Assembly (NCBI RefSeq): GCF_015223195.1
Contig: NZ_JADFUA010000003.1
Coordinates: 372,001 to 436,000 of the forward strand
Origin: Chitinilyticum piscinae
GTDB lineage: Bacteria > Pseudomonadota > Gammaproteobacteria > Burkholderiales > Chitinibacteraceae
Direction of reading: 5' to 3'
DNA: 64,000 bases
Part shown: piece by piece, positions 51,081 to 59,454 of the stretch
Position numbering within the stretch: the first letter of the stretch is position 1
How the letters are laid out: the number at the start of each line of letters is the position of its first letter
The notes under the pieces: model-generated
Told to the model about the DNA's origin: nothing
The model's input: only the letters and a program-made list of their open reading frames with translations
Databases searched by the model: none
Program-made: the position numbers and the translations under genes

Positions 51081-52028
51081 ATGCGTACCCTGCAGGAGTA
51101 TCTGGGCTTTGCGGCCGAAGACCGCGTGCTGATCACCCACGCCGACGACATCGGCATGTGCGAAGCCACCGTCAGCGCCTGGCGCGCGCTGCACGGCGGC
51201 AACCTGACCTCGGCCTCGGCCATGGCCCCCTGCCCGTGGTTTCCCGCCGCCGTCGCTGCCGTGCGCGAAGCGGGCCCAAGCGCTGACATGGGCCTGCACC
51301 TGACGCTGAATTGCGAATGGCCACATTACCGCTGGCGCCCCCTGACCGGCCCCGACCATCCGGCACGACTGGCCACGGCTGACGGCACACTGCACCGGCT
51401 GGCGGCCGATACCTACGCCCATGCGGACCTGTATGCCGCACGCGCCGAGCTGGAGGCGCAGATCCGCTACGCGCAGCAGCTGGGCCTGCCTCTCACCCAC
51501 CTCGACAGCCACATGCTGACGCTGTGGCATCCGGCGCTGTTGCGGCATCTGCTGGATCTGGGGCGAGAGCTGCAGTTGCCGGTGCTGCTGATGCAGATGC
51601 CCGCAGAGATCATGGCGCAGATCACCCGCATGAGCGATGCCTTATCCAGCGAGGCGGTGGCACTGATCGATGATGCTGTCGCGCGGGGTGACCTGCTGCC
51701 GCTGGCAGGCATGGATCTGCTGCCGCTGGATCGCGACGCCGAACTGCCGGCCCGGCTCGCGCGCGCCGAGCAGATTCTGTCCGGCTTTACCCGTCCCGGC
51801 GTGTACTGTCTGATCGGCCATCCGGCTTGCGATACGCCGGAGCTGCGCGCGATTACCAGCAGCTGGCCCTACCGTGTTGGCGATTACACGCTGTTTGCCA
51901 GCCGGGAGTATGGCGAACTGATTGCACGCATGGGTTTCAAGACCAGCGGATTTCGCCCGGCAGCCAACACCGAAAAGGGTATCCCAACAAAAGCCAATAA
52001 AAATAAGGCCTGCATCGCCATACCCTAA
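51081..52028 (+). CDS. ChbG/YdjC-type carbohydrate deacetylase
   Basis: A 315-residue enzyme of the YdjC/ChbG family, which removes an acetyl group from chitooligosaccharides such as diacetylchitobiose with a metal at the active site. The metal motif HADDIGM is at residues 20-26, and further ligands lie in MGLHLTLN and LTHLDSHM. This fits a chitin-using organism with the chitinase at 21 kb. The ATG follows GGAG by seven bases. The last 17 codons (KGIPTKANKNKACIAIP) are not family sequence: they are encoded by a copy of the dispersed repeat, whose arm also supplies the stop. Confidence 0.9.
   Translation: MRTLQEYLGFAAEDRVLITHADDIGMCEATVSAWRALHGGNLTSASAMAPCPWFPAAVAAVREAGPSADMGLHLTLNCEWPHYRWRPLTGPDHPARLATADGTLHRLAADTYAHADLYAARAELEAQIRYAQQLGLPLTHLDSHMLTLWHPALLRHLLDLGRELQLPVLLMQMPAEIMAQITRMSDALSSEAVALIDDAVARGDLLPLAGMDLLPLDRDAELPARLARAEQILSGFTRPGVYCLIGHPACDTPELRAITSSWPYRVGDYTLFASREYGELIARMGFKTSGFRPAANTEKGIPTKANKNKACIAIP
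51977..52025. repeat. 49-bp dispersed repeat inside the chbG-type 3' end
   Basis: GGGTAT (51977) and ATACCC (ending 52025) bound 49 bp with centre GCC-AATAAAAATAA-GGC, the same layout as the copy at 17356. The right arm merges with the stop codon of this gene (TAA, 52026) and that of the opposite-strand gene (52025-52027). Confidence 0.85.
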
Positions 52029-52729
52029 CGCAACCAGCGCCAACCCAGCCCGATAATCAGCGTCAGAACCACCAGTGGGATAAAGTCCCCGGTGGCCAGC
52101 CCCTTCAAGGCGGCGCCAGCCAGAACGATGCGCAGCACGGTCAGCGGCGCCACGCGCCTGCGCGGTTGGCGCGGCGCGTGGCCGATGGCCTGATCCAGCC
52201 TCTGGATGTTGTCGGCCTGCTCCTGCGCCTGCTGCGCACCACCGGCTTCCAGCCACTCCACCAGCACGGTGAATTTGCCTGCATCCAGCCAGGTACCATG
52301 GCGGGGGCACTCGTCGATCAGCAGCGCAATATTCGGGCTGTAGGCCCGACGGTCCATCGCCAGGCGGCACACCGGACACGAGCGGTAACGCCCGCTGGCC
52401 TGCGACACACGCTGGTGCAGGATCGTGCAGATGCGCTCACGGTTGATCTCGCGCGCCTGCCTGGCGACGCGGTCCACTGCGCGCTGTACCGCGCCGGGGG
52501 CAAACTGCAGCCCCTTGCACTGCGGGCAGAATCCGGCCGCGAGATCCAGCCCAGCCCCCAGTTGCAGCAGCTGCAGATCACCGCAGCCGTTGGGGCATTG
52601 CAGTCTGCTGCGCTCGGCCAACACCCGGTATTCACCGATCGCCAGCAGGTCAACGGCATTGTGCAGACCGCAAGCGGGACAGAGCGGCTGGTTTAGCGCC
52701 AGCGGTGCACCGCATCCACTGCAGTTCAT
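52025..52729 (-). CDS. Zinc-ribbon (zf-TFIIB-like) membrane protein, copy A
   Basis: A 234-residue protein with Cys-rich ribbons: CSGCGAPLALNQPLCPAC near the N-terminus, CPNGCG and CPQCKGLQF in the middle, and CPVCRLAMDRRAYSPNIALLIDECPRHGTWLDAGKF, the zf-TFIIB-like pattern. A Gln/Ala-rich helix and a C-terminal hydrophobic pair (TVLRIVLAGAALKGLATGDF, IPLVVLTLIIGLGW) end it. It is a clear paralog of the next gene (same order, about half the residues identical by eye). Function unknown; zf-TFIIB proteins of this kind often sit in membranes. Confidence 0.85.
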   Translation of the reverse strand: MNCSGCGAPLALNQPLCPACGLHNAVDLLAIGEYRVLAERSRLQCPNGCGDLQLLQLGAGLDLAAGFCPQCKGLQFAPGAVQRAVDRVARQAREINRERICTILHQRVSQASGRYRSCPVCRLAMDRRAYSPNIALLIDECPRHGTWLDAGKFTVLVEWLEAGGAQQAQEQADNIQRLDQAIGHAPRQPRRRVAPLTVLRIVLAGAALKGLATGDFIPLVVLTLIIGLGWRWLR

Positions 52730-52809
52730 CGCGGGCCCCCCCGCAACCCAAGCCCGGTTTTGGCCCTGCCCGCACTCCGGGGATGATCGAATGAACGCAT
52801 CTCGGCCCC

Positions 52810-53553
52810 CTAGCGAAACCAGCGCCACCACAGCACGGCGACCAGCACCATCAGCAGCAGCAGCAAGGCATTGCCCGACGCGACCGCGTACCACGCGGTG
52901 CCCAGCAGCGCCGTACCCAGCACGGGCGGCAGCAAGGGGCGGGGCGGGCTGCGGGTAAACGGTGCGGCATTGGCCGGGTCGATCACCACCGGGCTATGCA
53001 CCTTGCCGACGACCCTTTCCAGCCGGGCATTGCGCTCGGCTTGCTGCCTGGCCATTTGCGCGCCGCCGGCTTCCATCCACTCGGCCAGGACGGTGAATTC
53101 ACCGCCATCCAGCCAGGTACCGTGCTCGCGGCATTCGTCAATAATCAGCGGGATATGCGCATTGAAGGCACGGCGGTTCATCATCACCCGGCAGGCCGGA
53201 CACGGCCGGTAGCGCACCGTTTCGCGCGGGACACGTTCGGCCAGAATGGCGCTGATGCGATCGTGGTTGACCTCGCGCACCTGCCCGGCCACTTTTTCCA
53301 GGGCAATCACCGCCGCGCCGGGTGCGAATTGCAGCCCCTTGCACTGCGGGCAGAAGCCGACCGTGACCTCCAGCCCGGCGCCCAGCTGCAGCCGCTGCAG
53401 ATCGCCGCAGCCATTGGGACATTGCAGCTCGCTGTGCTCGGCCAGCAGCCGGAAATCGCGGATCGCCAGCAGGTCAACCGCATTGTGCAGGCCGCAAAAC
53501 GGGCAGACCAGCTGGTCGGTGGCCAGTGGCGCGCCACATCCGGTGCAGTTCAT
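52810..53553 (-). CDS. Zinc-ribbon (zf-TFIIB-like) membrane protein, copy B
   Basis: A 247-residue paralog of the gene at 52025, with the same ribbons (CTGCGAPLATDQLVCPFC, CPNGCGDLQ, CPQCKGLQF, CPACRVMMNRRAFNAHIPL) and a C-terminal membrane segment (LLLLLMVLVAVLWW). A strong AAGGAGG precedes the ATG at 53553; the longer upstream frame has no such support. The two copies are 80 bp apart on one strand, so they arose by tandem duplication and are likely co-transcribed with copy B first. Divergent from the EAL gene at 53687. Confidence 0.85.
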   Translation of the reverse strand: MNCTGCGAPLATDQLVCPFCGLHNAVDLLAIRDFRLLAEHSELQCPNGCGDLQRLQLGAGLEVTVGFCPQCKGLQFAPGAAVIALEKVAGQVREVNHDRISAILAERVPRETVRYRPCPACRVMMNRRAFNAHIPLIIDECREHGTWLDGGEFTVLAEWMEAGGAQMARQQAERNARLERVVGKVHSPVVIDPANAAPFTRSPPRPLLPPVLGTALLGTAWYAVASGNALLLLLMVLVAVLWWRWFR

Positions 53554-53686
53554 CCGTGCGCCCTCCTTCGCAAGATGAGCCCAATTGTAATGGGCGCAGC
53601 GGCAATCCGGACAGCCATATGCAACCGGGATCTCCAAAAATTGACAAACCATGTCATGATTGAAGAAGTCCGTTCCGGAGCAAGGC

Positions 53687-55300
53687 ATGAATTCCCGCAC
53701 CTTTACGCGCTGGCTGGGCCGGCATGCACCACTGGCCGGCTGGCTCAGCGGCCTGCTGGCCGCCCTGCTGGTACTGCTGCTGGGCATCACCGGGCTGGTG
53801 GAATACGAAAAAGGCCTGCTGCAGCAGCGCCAGCAGCTCGCCAGCCGGCACCTGGGTGAGGTCGCTCAGGAAACGGAAGCCACACTGGCCAGCTTGCGCC
53901 TGCGCTACCGCGGTGTTTGCTCGCCCGAACTGCAGGCCGCCTTGCGCAGCGAGCTGCTCGACAAACACTACATCCGTGATGCCGGCCTGCTGGATGACGA
54001 GGGCCGGCTGGGCTGTCTGGCCAGCGCCGCTGGCATTGGCGAAGCGTTGGCGCTGCCACCATCCGACATCCGCTTTGCCGATCGCCAGAGCTGGTTCAAT
54101 TTCCCGGTGAGCGCCGGTGGCCGGCGCAGTGCACTGAACATGGTCAGCTCGGGGCGGCATGTCGTCCTGCTGGATTCCAGCATTGGGGACACGCTGCTGC
54201 AGCGGGCACAGGTAGATGCCATCTGGCTGGATTTCAAAACCACGCAGGCCGGCAATCCGCAACTGGTATGGGCGCATCCCGGGCTGGCACAGCAGCGCCT
54301 GGACATGCCGGTCTACCCGGAATATCGCTATAGCTCCGAACAGCACTTCTGGGTGCGCTTCGATGCAGCCAAAGCCGAACTGATCGTCGGCAGCAATGTG
54401 CCTCGCACCGGTTACTTCATTCAGAACTACCTGCCGCTGGCACGCATGCTGCAGCAGAACCGGCTGCTGGTGGCCGCCCTGCTGGCGCTGGCGGGCGCAC
54501 TGGGCGGGCTGGCCGGCCTGCTGGTGTGGCTGCGCGGCCAGCGCTACCGCGGTCTGGCCTACCGGCTGGAAGACCTGCTGCAACCGGAACAGGTGCTCTG
54601 CCTGTATCAGCCGATTGTCGAGCTGGCCAGCGGGCGCATTACCGGCTGCGAGGTATTGATGCGCCTGCGCGATGGCGACAGCATTCTCTTCCCGGACAAG
54701 GTGATTCCGCTGATTCTGGAGCAGCAGCTGGGCTGGGCGCTCGACAGTGCGGTCAGCCGCAAGGCCCTGCAGGAGCTGGCCAGCGGCCTGGCTCTGGTCG
54801 ATGTACCGCGCCCCTTCAAGGTGGCATTGAATTTCTTCCCCGACAATATCCGGGCCGAGCGCCTGCAGGGCTTGCTGCAGCCGCTGCGCCGGGATGATCT
54901 GGCCATCAATGTCGAGGTCACCGAATACGGGATGAATGCGGATCTGTTCACGGACGTGGCACGCCTGCGCAGCGAGGGCTATCTGATTTCGGTCGATGAT
55001 TTCGGCACCGGTTACTCGAATCTGGGGACGGTCAAACGGCTGGCACCAGATTTCCTGAAAATCGACCGCTCCTTCGTGCATGACATGGAAGACGATGCGC
55101 TGCGCGCCAGCCTGATTCCGGAAATTGTCGCCATCGCGCATGCCGTCGATGCGGCCATCATCGCCGAAGGCGTGGAGAACCGGCAGCAGGCAGACAAGCT
55201 CGCCGCCCTGGGCGTGGAATATGCCCAGGGCTACTGGTTCGGAAAACCGATGCCACTGGCGGATTTCCTCACCCTGCTGCGCAAGAACGGCGCGGCTTGA
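53687..55300 (+). CDS. CSS-motif/EAL cyclic di-GMP phosphodiesterase
   Basis: A 537-residue membrane protein. TM1 is at about 18-40, a periplasmic domain with Cys78 and Cys110 (VCSPELQ and LGCLAS) follows and corresponds to the CSS redox-sensing domain, TM2 is near 260-283, and a cytoplasmic EAL domain ends the protein. EAL-motif residues: GCEVLMRL (the E-x-L signature as EVL), DDFGTGYSNL, DFLKIDRSF and EGVENRQQ, all of which indicate an active phosphodiesterase. The periplasmic cysteines would set activity through DsbA/DsbB redox, as in PdeC. GGAG supports the ATG. It opposes the GGDEF cyclase at 27 kb. Confidence 0.93.
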   Translation: MNSRTFTRWLGRHAPLAGWLSGLLAALLVLLLGITGLVEYEKGLLQQRQQLASRHLGEVAQETEATLASLRLRYRGVCSPELQAALRSELLDKHYIRDAGLLDDEGRLGCLASAAGIGEALALPPSDIRFADRQSWFNFPVSAGGRRSALNMVSSGRHVVLLDSSIGDTLLQRAQVDAIWLDFKTTQAGNPQLVWAHPGLAQQRLDMPVYPEYRYSSEQHFWVRFDAAKAELIVGSNVPRTGYFIQNYLPLARMLQQNRLLVAALLALAGALGGLAGLLVWLRGQRYRGLAYRLEDLLQPEQVLCLYQPIVELASGRITGCEVLMRLRDGDSILFPDKVIPLILEQQLGWALDSAVSRKALQELASGLALVDVPRPFKVALNFFPDNIRAERLQGLLQPLRRDDLAINVEVTEYGMNADLFTDVARLRSEGYLISVDDFGTGYSNLGTVKRLAPDFLKIDRSFVHDMEDDALRASLIPEIVAIAHAVDAAIIAEGVENRQQADKLAALGVEYAQGYWFGKPMPLADFLTLLRKNGAA

Positions 55301-55328
55301 GGGCCGCTGCGCGCGGCAGCTCCGTCAG

Positions 55329-55387
55329 ATACATCAACAGGTATTGCCCTGCAAGTCATCATTCACGGAACTTGCAGATTAATACCC
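55329..55387. repeat. Dispersed repeat with extended arms
   Basis: ATACAT at 55329, spacer CAAC, AGGTAT at 55339, then CTGCAAGT (55349) pairing with ACTTGCAG (55370), and ATACCC at 55382-55387. The outer arms are 53 bp apart, the inner pair 49 bp. It lies between the convergent EAL and DUF2252 genes. Confidence 0.8.
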
Positions 55388-55388
55388 A

Positions 55389-56801
55389 TCAAGACCGACG
55401 CAAGACCTCGCTGAACTCGCCATCATCCAGCGCGACGAATTCGCCACGGCAGCAGGCGGCATCAAAGACCGCATAGTCGCGCTCGGCCTGATCGGCGTAG
55501 GCCAGGGCATACTGCCGCAGCGCATCGACCATGGCATCGTCACCGCCCAGATAGGCGGCAATCTCGCCGGCCAGCCCGCCGCTGCGCGCATGCGCCCGCG
55601 CCAGCACCCAGCCGCACAGCCCGGCGTATTCCTCCAGCAGCGGCGCGGTAAAGTTGTCGATGTCGAGCGAAATTTTCATGTCGCGCAACTGGCGGAAATA
55701 GAAGTGGTGCTCGCCGGCATGCGACCAGCCGAGAAAGATGTCGCTGTAGGCCTGCATCAGCCGCTTGCCGACGACGACGCGCTGGCCTTCGTTGGCATAC
55801 TCCGAGCGTCCCTGCGGCACATAGGGGGCCAGCACCGAGGGGCGGGCTTCCTTGATCTGCAGGAACAGCGGCTGCTCCTGCGCGTCGGTCAGCAGCAGCA
55901 CCATGCAGCGCGTGCCGACACTGCCGACCCCGACCACCTTGCACACCAGATCCTGCATGCTGAAGCGCTGCAGCAGCTCGCGGTGACTGATCGAAATGGT
56001 CTGCAGGTATTCGTCGAACAGCTTCTGGCGCAATGCCAGCCGGCTGCCCAGCAACACGCGACGCTCTTCTTCGCTGAACAGCGTCTGCGCCTCGAAGATG
56101 TGAAAGAGGCTGGGCAGCTCGTCATTGATGCGCCAGCCACCATCGACCTTGCCGGCGATCTTCGGCAACAGCCGCTCGTGGGTACGCTTGCTGGCCTTTT
56201 TCATCGATTTCTTCACCAGCTCGTGCGCATCCGCGTCATCGATGCGTTCCAGCAGGCGTTCGTAGCTGATGCGGTCATACCAGACATCCAGCGCGCTCAT
56301 GCCGGCGTATTCGCGCATGTGCTCGCGGTAGCTGCGCCCCAGCCGGTCGAGAATGTCATCGATGCGGCCACGGCTGACGCTGCGGTAGCGCGCGGCCAGC
56401 ACGAAGCTCGCCGCCAGCCGCTTCAGATCCCACTCCCACGGGCCGGGATGGGTTTCGTCGAAATCGTTCAGGTCAAACAGCAGCGTCCGCTCTGGTGATG
56501 CAAAGCCGCCGAAATTGGCCAGATGAGCATCACCGCAGAGCTGCTGGATGATGCCACTGTAGGGCGTGGCCGCCAGATCATGCGCCTGCAGCATCGCCGA
56601 GCCGCGGAAAAACGCGAATGGCGAGCTGCGCATGCGCCCGTAGCGCAGCGGCACCAGCCGGGCAATGCGCCCGCCGCTACTGGCGTGCAGCAGCGGCAGG
56701 GGATCACGCTCCACCGCCCCCACGGCCGAGTGGCTGGCGGGCGGCACCTCGGCACGCCGCAGGCGGGCGCGGGCAAGCAGATCGGGGGCAAGTTGCGGCA
56801 T
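55389..56801 (-). CDS. DUF2252 protein
   Basis: A 470-residue soluble protein of the DUF2252 family, a kinase-like fold of unknown substrate. Family blocks are RMRSSPFAFFRGSA, LCGDAHLANFGGFASPERTLLFDLNDFDETHPGPWEWDLKRLAASF, the probable catalytic HxD-like region, and a C-terminal VGVGSVGTRCMVLLLT segment with a glycine-rich loop and YFRQLRDMK. Start ATG at 56801 is used; TTG fifteen bases earlier is possible. No operon partner. Such proteins are often found next to stress genes, but here they are divergent from a cytochrome c. Confidence 0.9.
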   Translation of the reverse strand: MPQLAPDLLARARLRRAEVPPASHSAVGAVERDPLPLLHASSGGRIARLVPLRYGRMRSSPFAFFRGSAMLQAHDLAATPYSGIIQQLCGDAHLANFGGFASPERTLLFDLNDFDETHPGPWEWDLKRLAASFVLAARYRSVSRGRIDDILDRLGRSYREHMREYAGMSALDVWYDRISYERLLERIDDADAHELVKKSMKKASKRTHERLLPKIAGKVDGGWRINDELPSLFHIFEAQTLFSEEERRVLLGSRLALRQKLFDEYLQTISISHRELLQRFSMQDLVCKVVGVGSVGTRCMVLLLTDAQEQPLFLQIKEARPSVLAPYVPQGRSEYANEGQRVVVGKRLMQAYSDIFLGWSHAGEHHFYFRQLRDMKISLDIDNFTAPLLEEYAGLCGWVLARAHARSGGLAGEIAAYLGGDDAMVDALRQYALAYADQAERDYAVFDAACCRGEFVALDDGEFSEVLRRS

Positions 56802-56929
56802 GGCGGTGACCGGCAAGGGTGATGCTGCAGTCTAGCCATTCCCGTCGCATGCGGGTGGTGAATTGCATCTGGTCTACCTATAACAAGGCACAGCCCGCAG
56901 AAGGCTGATGACATGACTGGAGATAAGCA

Positions 56930-57790
56930 ATGAACAGCACCCTCACACTGCTGGCCGGCCTTGCGCTGGCCGGCTCGGCCACGGCCAGCGCGGCGACCGA
57001 CCCCGCCAGACTCGCCCGCGGCAAATACCTGATGGAAGGCCCGGTCGCCTGCGGCAACTGCCACATGGCCCGCGATGCGCAGGGCGCACCACTGCCGGAC
57101 AAGGGGCTCTCGGGCGGCATGCTCTTTGATGAAGCGCCGTTCAAGGCCTACGCCAGCAACATCACGCCCGACGCAGCCACCGGCATCGGCAAATGGACGG
57201 ATGCACAACTGAAGAAAGCGATCCGTGAAGGCATTCGCCCCGATGGTTCACTGATCGGCCCGCCGATGCCGATCGGCTTTTACCGCAAACTGTCCGACGC
57301 CGATCTGGAGGCCATCGTCGCCTACCTGCGCGCCCAGCCGCCGGTGGTGAATGTGGTGCCGAAATCGGAATACCGCATGCCGCTGCCGCCGAACTACGGC
57401 CCGCCAGTCGGCAAGGTCAAGGCACCACCTGCCGGCAAGTCGGCGCAGTATGGCGAATATCTGGCCACCATTGCCCACTGCATGGAATGCCACACCCCGC
57501 GTGATGCCAAGGGCATGCTGAATTTCAGCCAGCTGGGTGCCGGCGGGCAGGAATTCAAGGGCCCCTGGGGCGTGAGCGTTGCACCCAATCTCACCCCGCA
57601 CGCCAACGGTCTGAAAGACTGGCGCGACGCCGACATCGCCACCGCGATTCGCAGCGGCAAGGATAATCAGGGCTGGCCGCTGAAGCCGCCGATGGGCTTC
57701 CCCTTCTACGCCAACATCAGCGAATCCGACATGCAGGCGCTGATTGCCTACCTGCGCAGCCTGAAACCGCAACCGGGCCACAAGCCCTGA
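56930..57790 (+). CDS. Periplasmic diheme cytochrome c
   Basis: A 286-residue exported protein with two heme-binding CxxCH sites: CGNCH at residues 41-45 and CMECH at 184-188, with downstream Met ligands in the PMPIG and PMGFP regions. A signal peptide (TLTLLAGLALAGSATASA) precedes. The layout matches cytochrome c subunits that pass electrons from a periplasmic dehydrogenase, such as alcohol or aldehyde dehydrogenase cytochromes. No dehydrogenase is adjacent, so the redox partner is unknown. GGAGATAAGCA supports the ATG. Confidence 0.93.
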   Translation: MNSTLTLLAGLALAGSATASAATDPARLARGKYLMEGPVACGNCHMARDAQGAPLPDKGLSGGMLFDEAPFKAYASNITPDAATGIGKWTDAQLKKAIREGIRPDGSLIGPPMPIGFYRKLSDADLEAIVAYLRAQPPVVNVVPKSEYRMPLPPNYGPPVGKVKAPPAGKSAQYGEYLATIAHCMECHTPRDAKGMLNFSQLGAGGQEFKGPWGVSVAPNLTPHANGLKDWRDADIATAIRSGKDNQGWPLKPPMGFPFYANISESDMQALIAYLRSLKPQPGHKP

Positions 57791-57885
57791 ACTCCAACGC
57801 GGCTGCTGACACAATGGTGTCAGTAGCCCGGTGGCATGCTGGCCTTACTGCAACTGGCAGTCACACCACGCAAAGGAGTAATCGT

Positions 57886-58248
57886 ATGCATGCCATCAAC
57901 TGGTTCGAAATTCCCGTCCTCGATCTGGACCGCGCCATCCGTTTTTACGAAACACTGTTTGCCACCCCGTTGCAGCGAACCGACTGCGGTGGTGGCATGG
58001 CCATCTTCCCCTATCAGGAAGGTGGCGTCGGTGGCGGGCTGGTGCAATCCGACAGCATAAGCCCGGCCGCCAGCGGCGTGCTGCCTTATCTGAATGCGAA
58101 GGACGGGCTGGATACGCTGCTGGGCCGACTGCAGACGCTGGGCGCATCCATCACCCTGCCCAAGACCGAAATCTCGCCGGAAATCGGCCACATCGCGATT
58201 TTCATCGATAGCGAGGGCAATCGCATCGGCCTGCACCAGGAACCCTGA
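57886..58248 (+). CDS. VOC-family (glyoxalase-like) protein
   Basis: A 120-residue single-domain protein of the vicinal oxygen chelate superfamily: INWFEIPVLDLDRAIRFYETLF opens the first beta-alpha-beta unit and GHIAIFIDSEGNRIGLHQ closes the second, with the metal-ligand-like Glu in the EGNRIGLH motif. AAAGGAGT supports the ATG at 57886. It is followed 55 bp later by a WYL-type regulator on the same strand, a pairing seen in many proteobacteria, so the two are probably co-regulated. Substrate unknown. Confidence 0.9.
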   Translation: MHAINWFEIPVLDLDRAIRFYETLFATPLQRTDCGGGMAIFPYQEGGVGGGLVQSDSISPAASGVLPYLNAKDGLDTLLGRLQTLGASITLPKTEISPEIGHIAIFIDSEGNRIGLHQEP

Positions 58249-58303
58249 TCCGGGCAGGCGTGGATGCGGCATACTGTGCCGCATCCTGCCGACCGGAAAC
58301 ACC

Positions 58304-58993
58304 ATGCGCCGCGCCGACCGCCTCTACCAGATCACGCTGTTCCTGCGCAGCCGCCCGCTGACCACTGCGCGCTGGCTGGCGCAGGCGCTGCATGTGTCCG
58401 AGCGCACCATCTACCGCGATATTGCCGACCTGATGTGCACCGGGCTGGATATCGAGGGCGAAGCCGGCGTCGGCTACCGGCTGAAAACGCGCAACGAGCT
58501 GCCACCGTTAAGCTTCGGCATCGCCGAACTGGACGCCTTGCGGCTGGGCTGCCGGCTGGTCAGCCAGCGCGGGGACGCGGCTCTGGCACTGGCCGCCCGG
58601 CAGGCGCTTGCGCGCATCGAGACGGCGCTGCGCGACACGGGGCAGCCACTGCACGATACCGCGTTATATGTTCCCCCCATCCGTTGCAACGGCACGCTGG
58701 AAGCACTGGGACTGTTGCGCGAAGCCATCCGCACGCGCGAGGTGGTGCATTTCGCCTATACCCGCGCCGATGGCACGGGCAGCCGCCGTGACATCGAGCC
58801 GCTGGGGCTGTTCTACTGGGAAAGCGGCTGGACCATGGTCGGCTGGTGCCGGCTGCGTGATGACTACCGCCATTTCCGCCTCGACCGCATCCGCCAGCTG
58901 CAGCTGACCGGCCGGCATTTCGCCGTGACGCCCGGGCGCAATCTGGCCGACTATCTGCACCGCGAAGGCATCCGGCCGGACCGGCTGGACTGA
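58304..58993 (+). CDS. YafY-type regulator (HTH + WYL)
   Basis: A 229-residue protein with an N-terminal HTH_11 domain (DRLYQITLFLRSRPLTTARWLAQALHVSERTIYRDIADL) and a C-terminal WYL domain (REAIRTREVVHFAYTRADG ... RRDIEPLGLFYWESGWTMVGWCRLRDDYRHFRLDRI). WYL domains bind nucleotides, nucleic acids or small ligands and control transcription factors. It probably regulates the VOC gene just upstream and itself. GACCGGAAAC precedes the ATG. The ligand is not apparent. Confidence 0.9.
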   Translation: MRRADRLYQITLFLRSRPLTTARWLAQALHVSERTIYRDIADLMCTGLDIEGEAGVGYRLKTRNELPPLSFGIAELDALRLGCRLVSQRGDAALALAARQALARIETALRDTGQPLHDTALYVPPIRCNGTLEALGLLREAIRTREVVHFAYTRADGTGSRRDIEPLGLFYWESGWTMVGWCRLRDDYRHFRLDRIRQLQLTGRHFAVTPGRNLADYLHREGIRPDRLD

Positions 58994-59035
58994 AGCGCAG
59001 GCATCGGCTTGACTGGGATAAACAGGAGCCCGCAC

Positions 59036-59365
59036 ATGCCCAATGGCAATCTCTTTCACAATCGCGCCGCGCCAGCGTCTGGCGAGCGCTTTGACACGCT
59101 GCTGGCGCACGGCCCGCTGCTGATCGAGCGCATTGTCAGTTCGCCGCGCATCGTGCAGCAGGAATACTGCCAGCAGCAGGATGAATGGGTGGTGCTGCTC
59201 GCCGGGGAAGCACAGCTGCAGGTCGCCGGCGAGCGGCGCACGCTGCGCGGCGGCGACTATCTGTTCCTGCCCGCCGGTACGCCGCACAGGGTCGAATCCG
59301 CCAGTGACGGAGCCCTGTGGCTGGCCGTGCATCTGTATCCGGCCTGCGCCAACAGCACCAGCTGA
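59036..59365 (+). CDS. Small cupin protein
   Basis: A 109-residue single cupin domain: DEWVVLLAGEAQLQVAGERRTLRGGDYLFLPAGTPHRVESAS contains both cupin motifs, but motif 1 has only the Glu and no full His-x-His pair, so metal binding may be weak. Such short cupins bind small molecules or act as modest enzymes. The ATG at 59036 follows CAGGAG. It lies between the WYL regulator and a glycosyltransferase without overlap, and is followed 15 bp later by a dispersed repeat. Confidence 0.87.
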   Translation: MPNGNLFHNRAAPASGERFDTLLAHGPLLIERIVSSPRIVQQEYCQQQDEWVVLLAGEAQLQVAGERRTLRGGDYLFLPAGTPHRVESASDGALWLAVHLYPACANSTS

Positions 59366-59380
59366 TGCGACAGTTTCTCC

Positions 59381-59439
59381 ATACATCATTGCGTATGACC
59401 TTAAAGCTGCCGATTATGTAAGCCTGCCAAGCGATACCC
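59381..59439. repeat. Dispersed 53-bp-period repeat with both inner arms
   Basis: ATACAT (59381), spacer CATT, GCGTAT (59391), then ATACCC (59434-59439). Outer spacing is 53 bp and the inner pair bounds 49 bp. It follows the cupin gene and stops 15 bp before the glycosyltransferase start. Confidence 0.7.
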
Positions 59440-59454
59440 ACCTGCGGAGACCCG

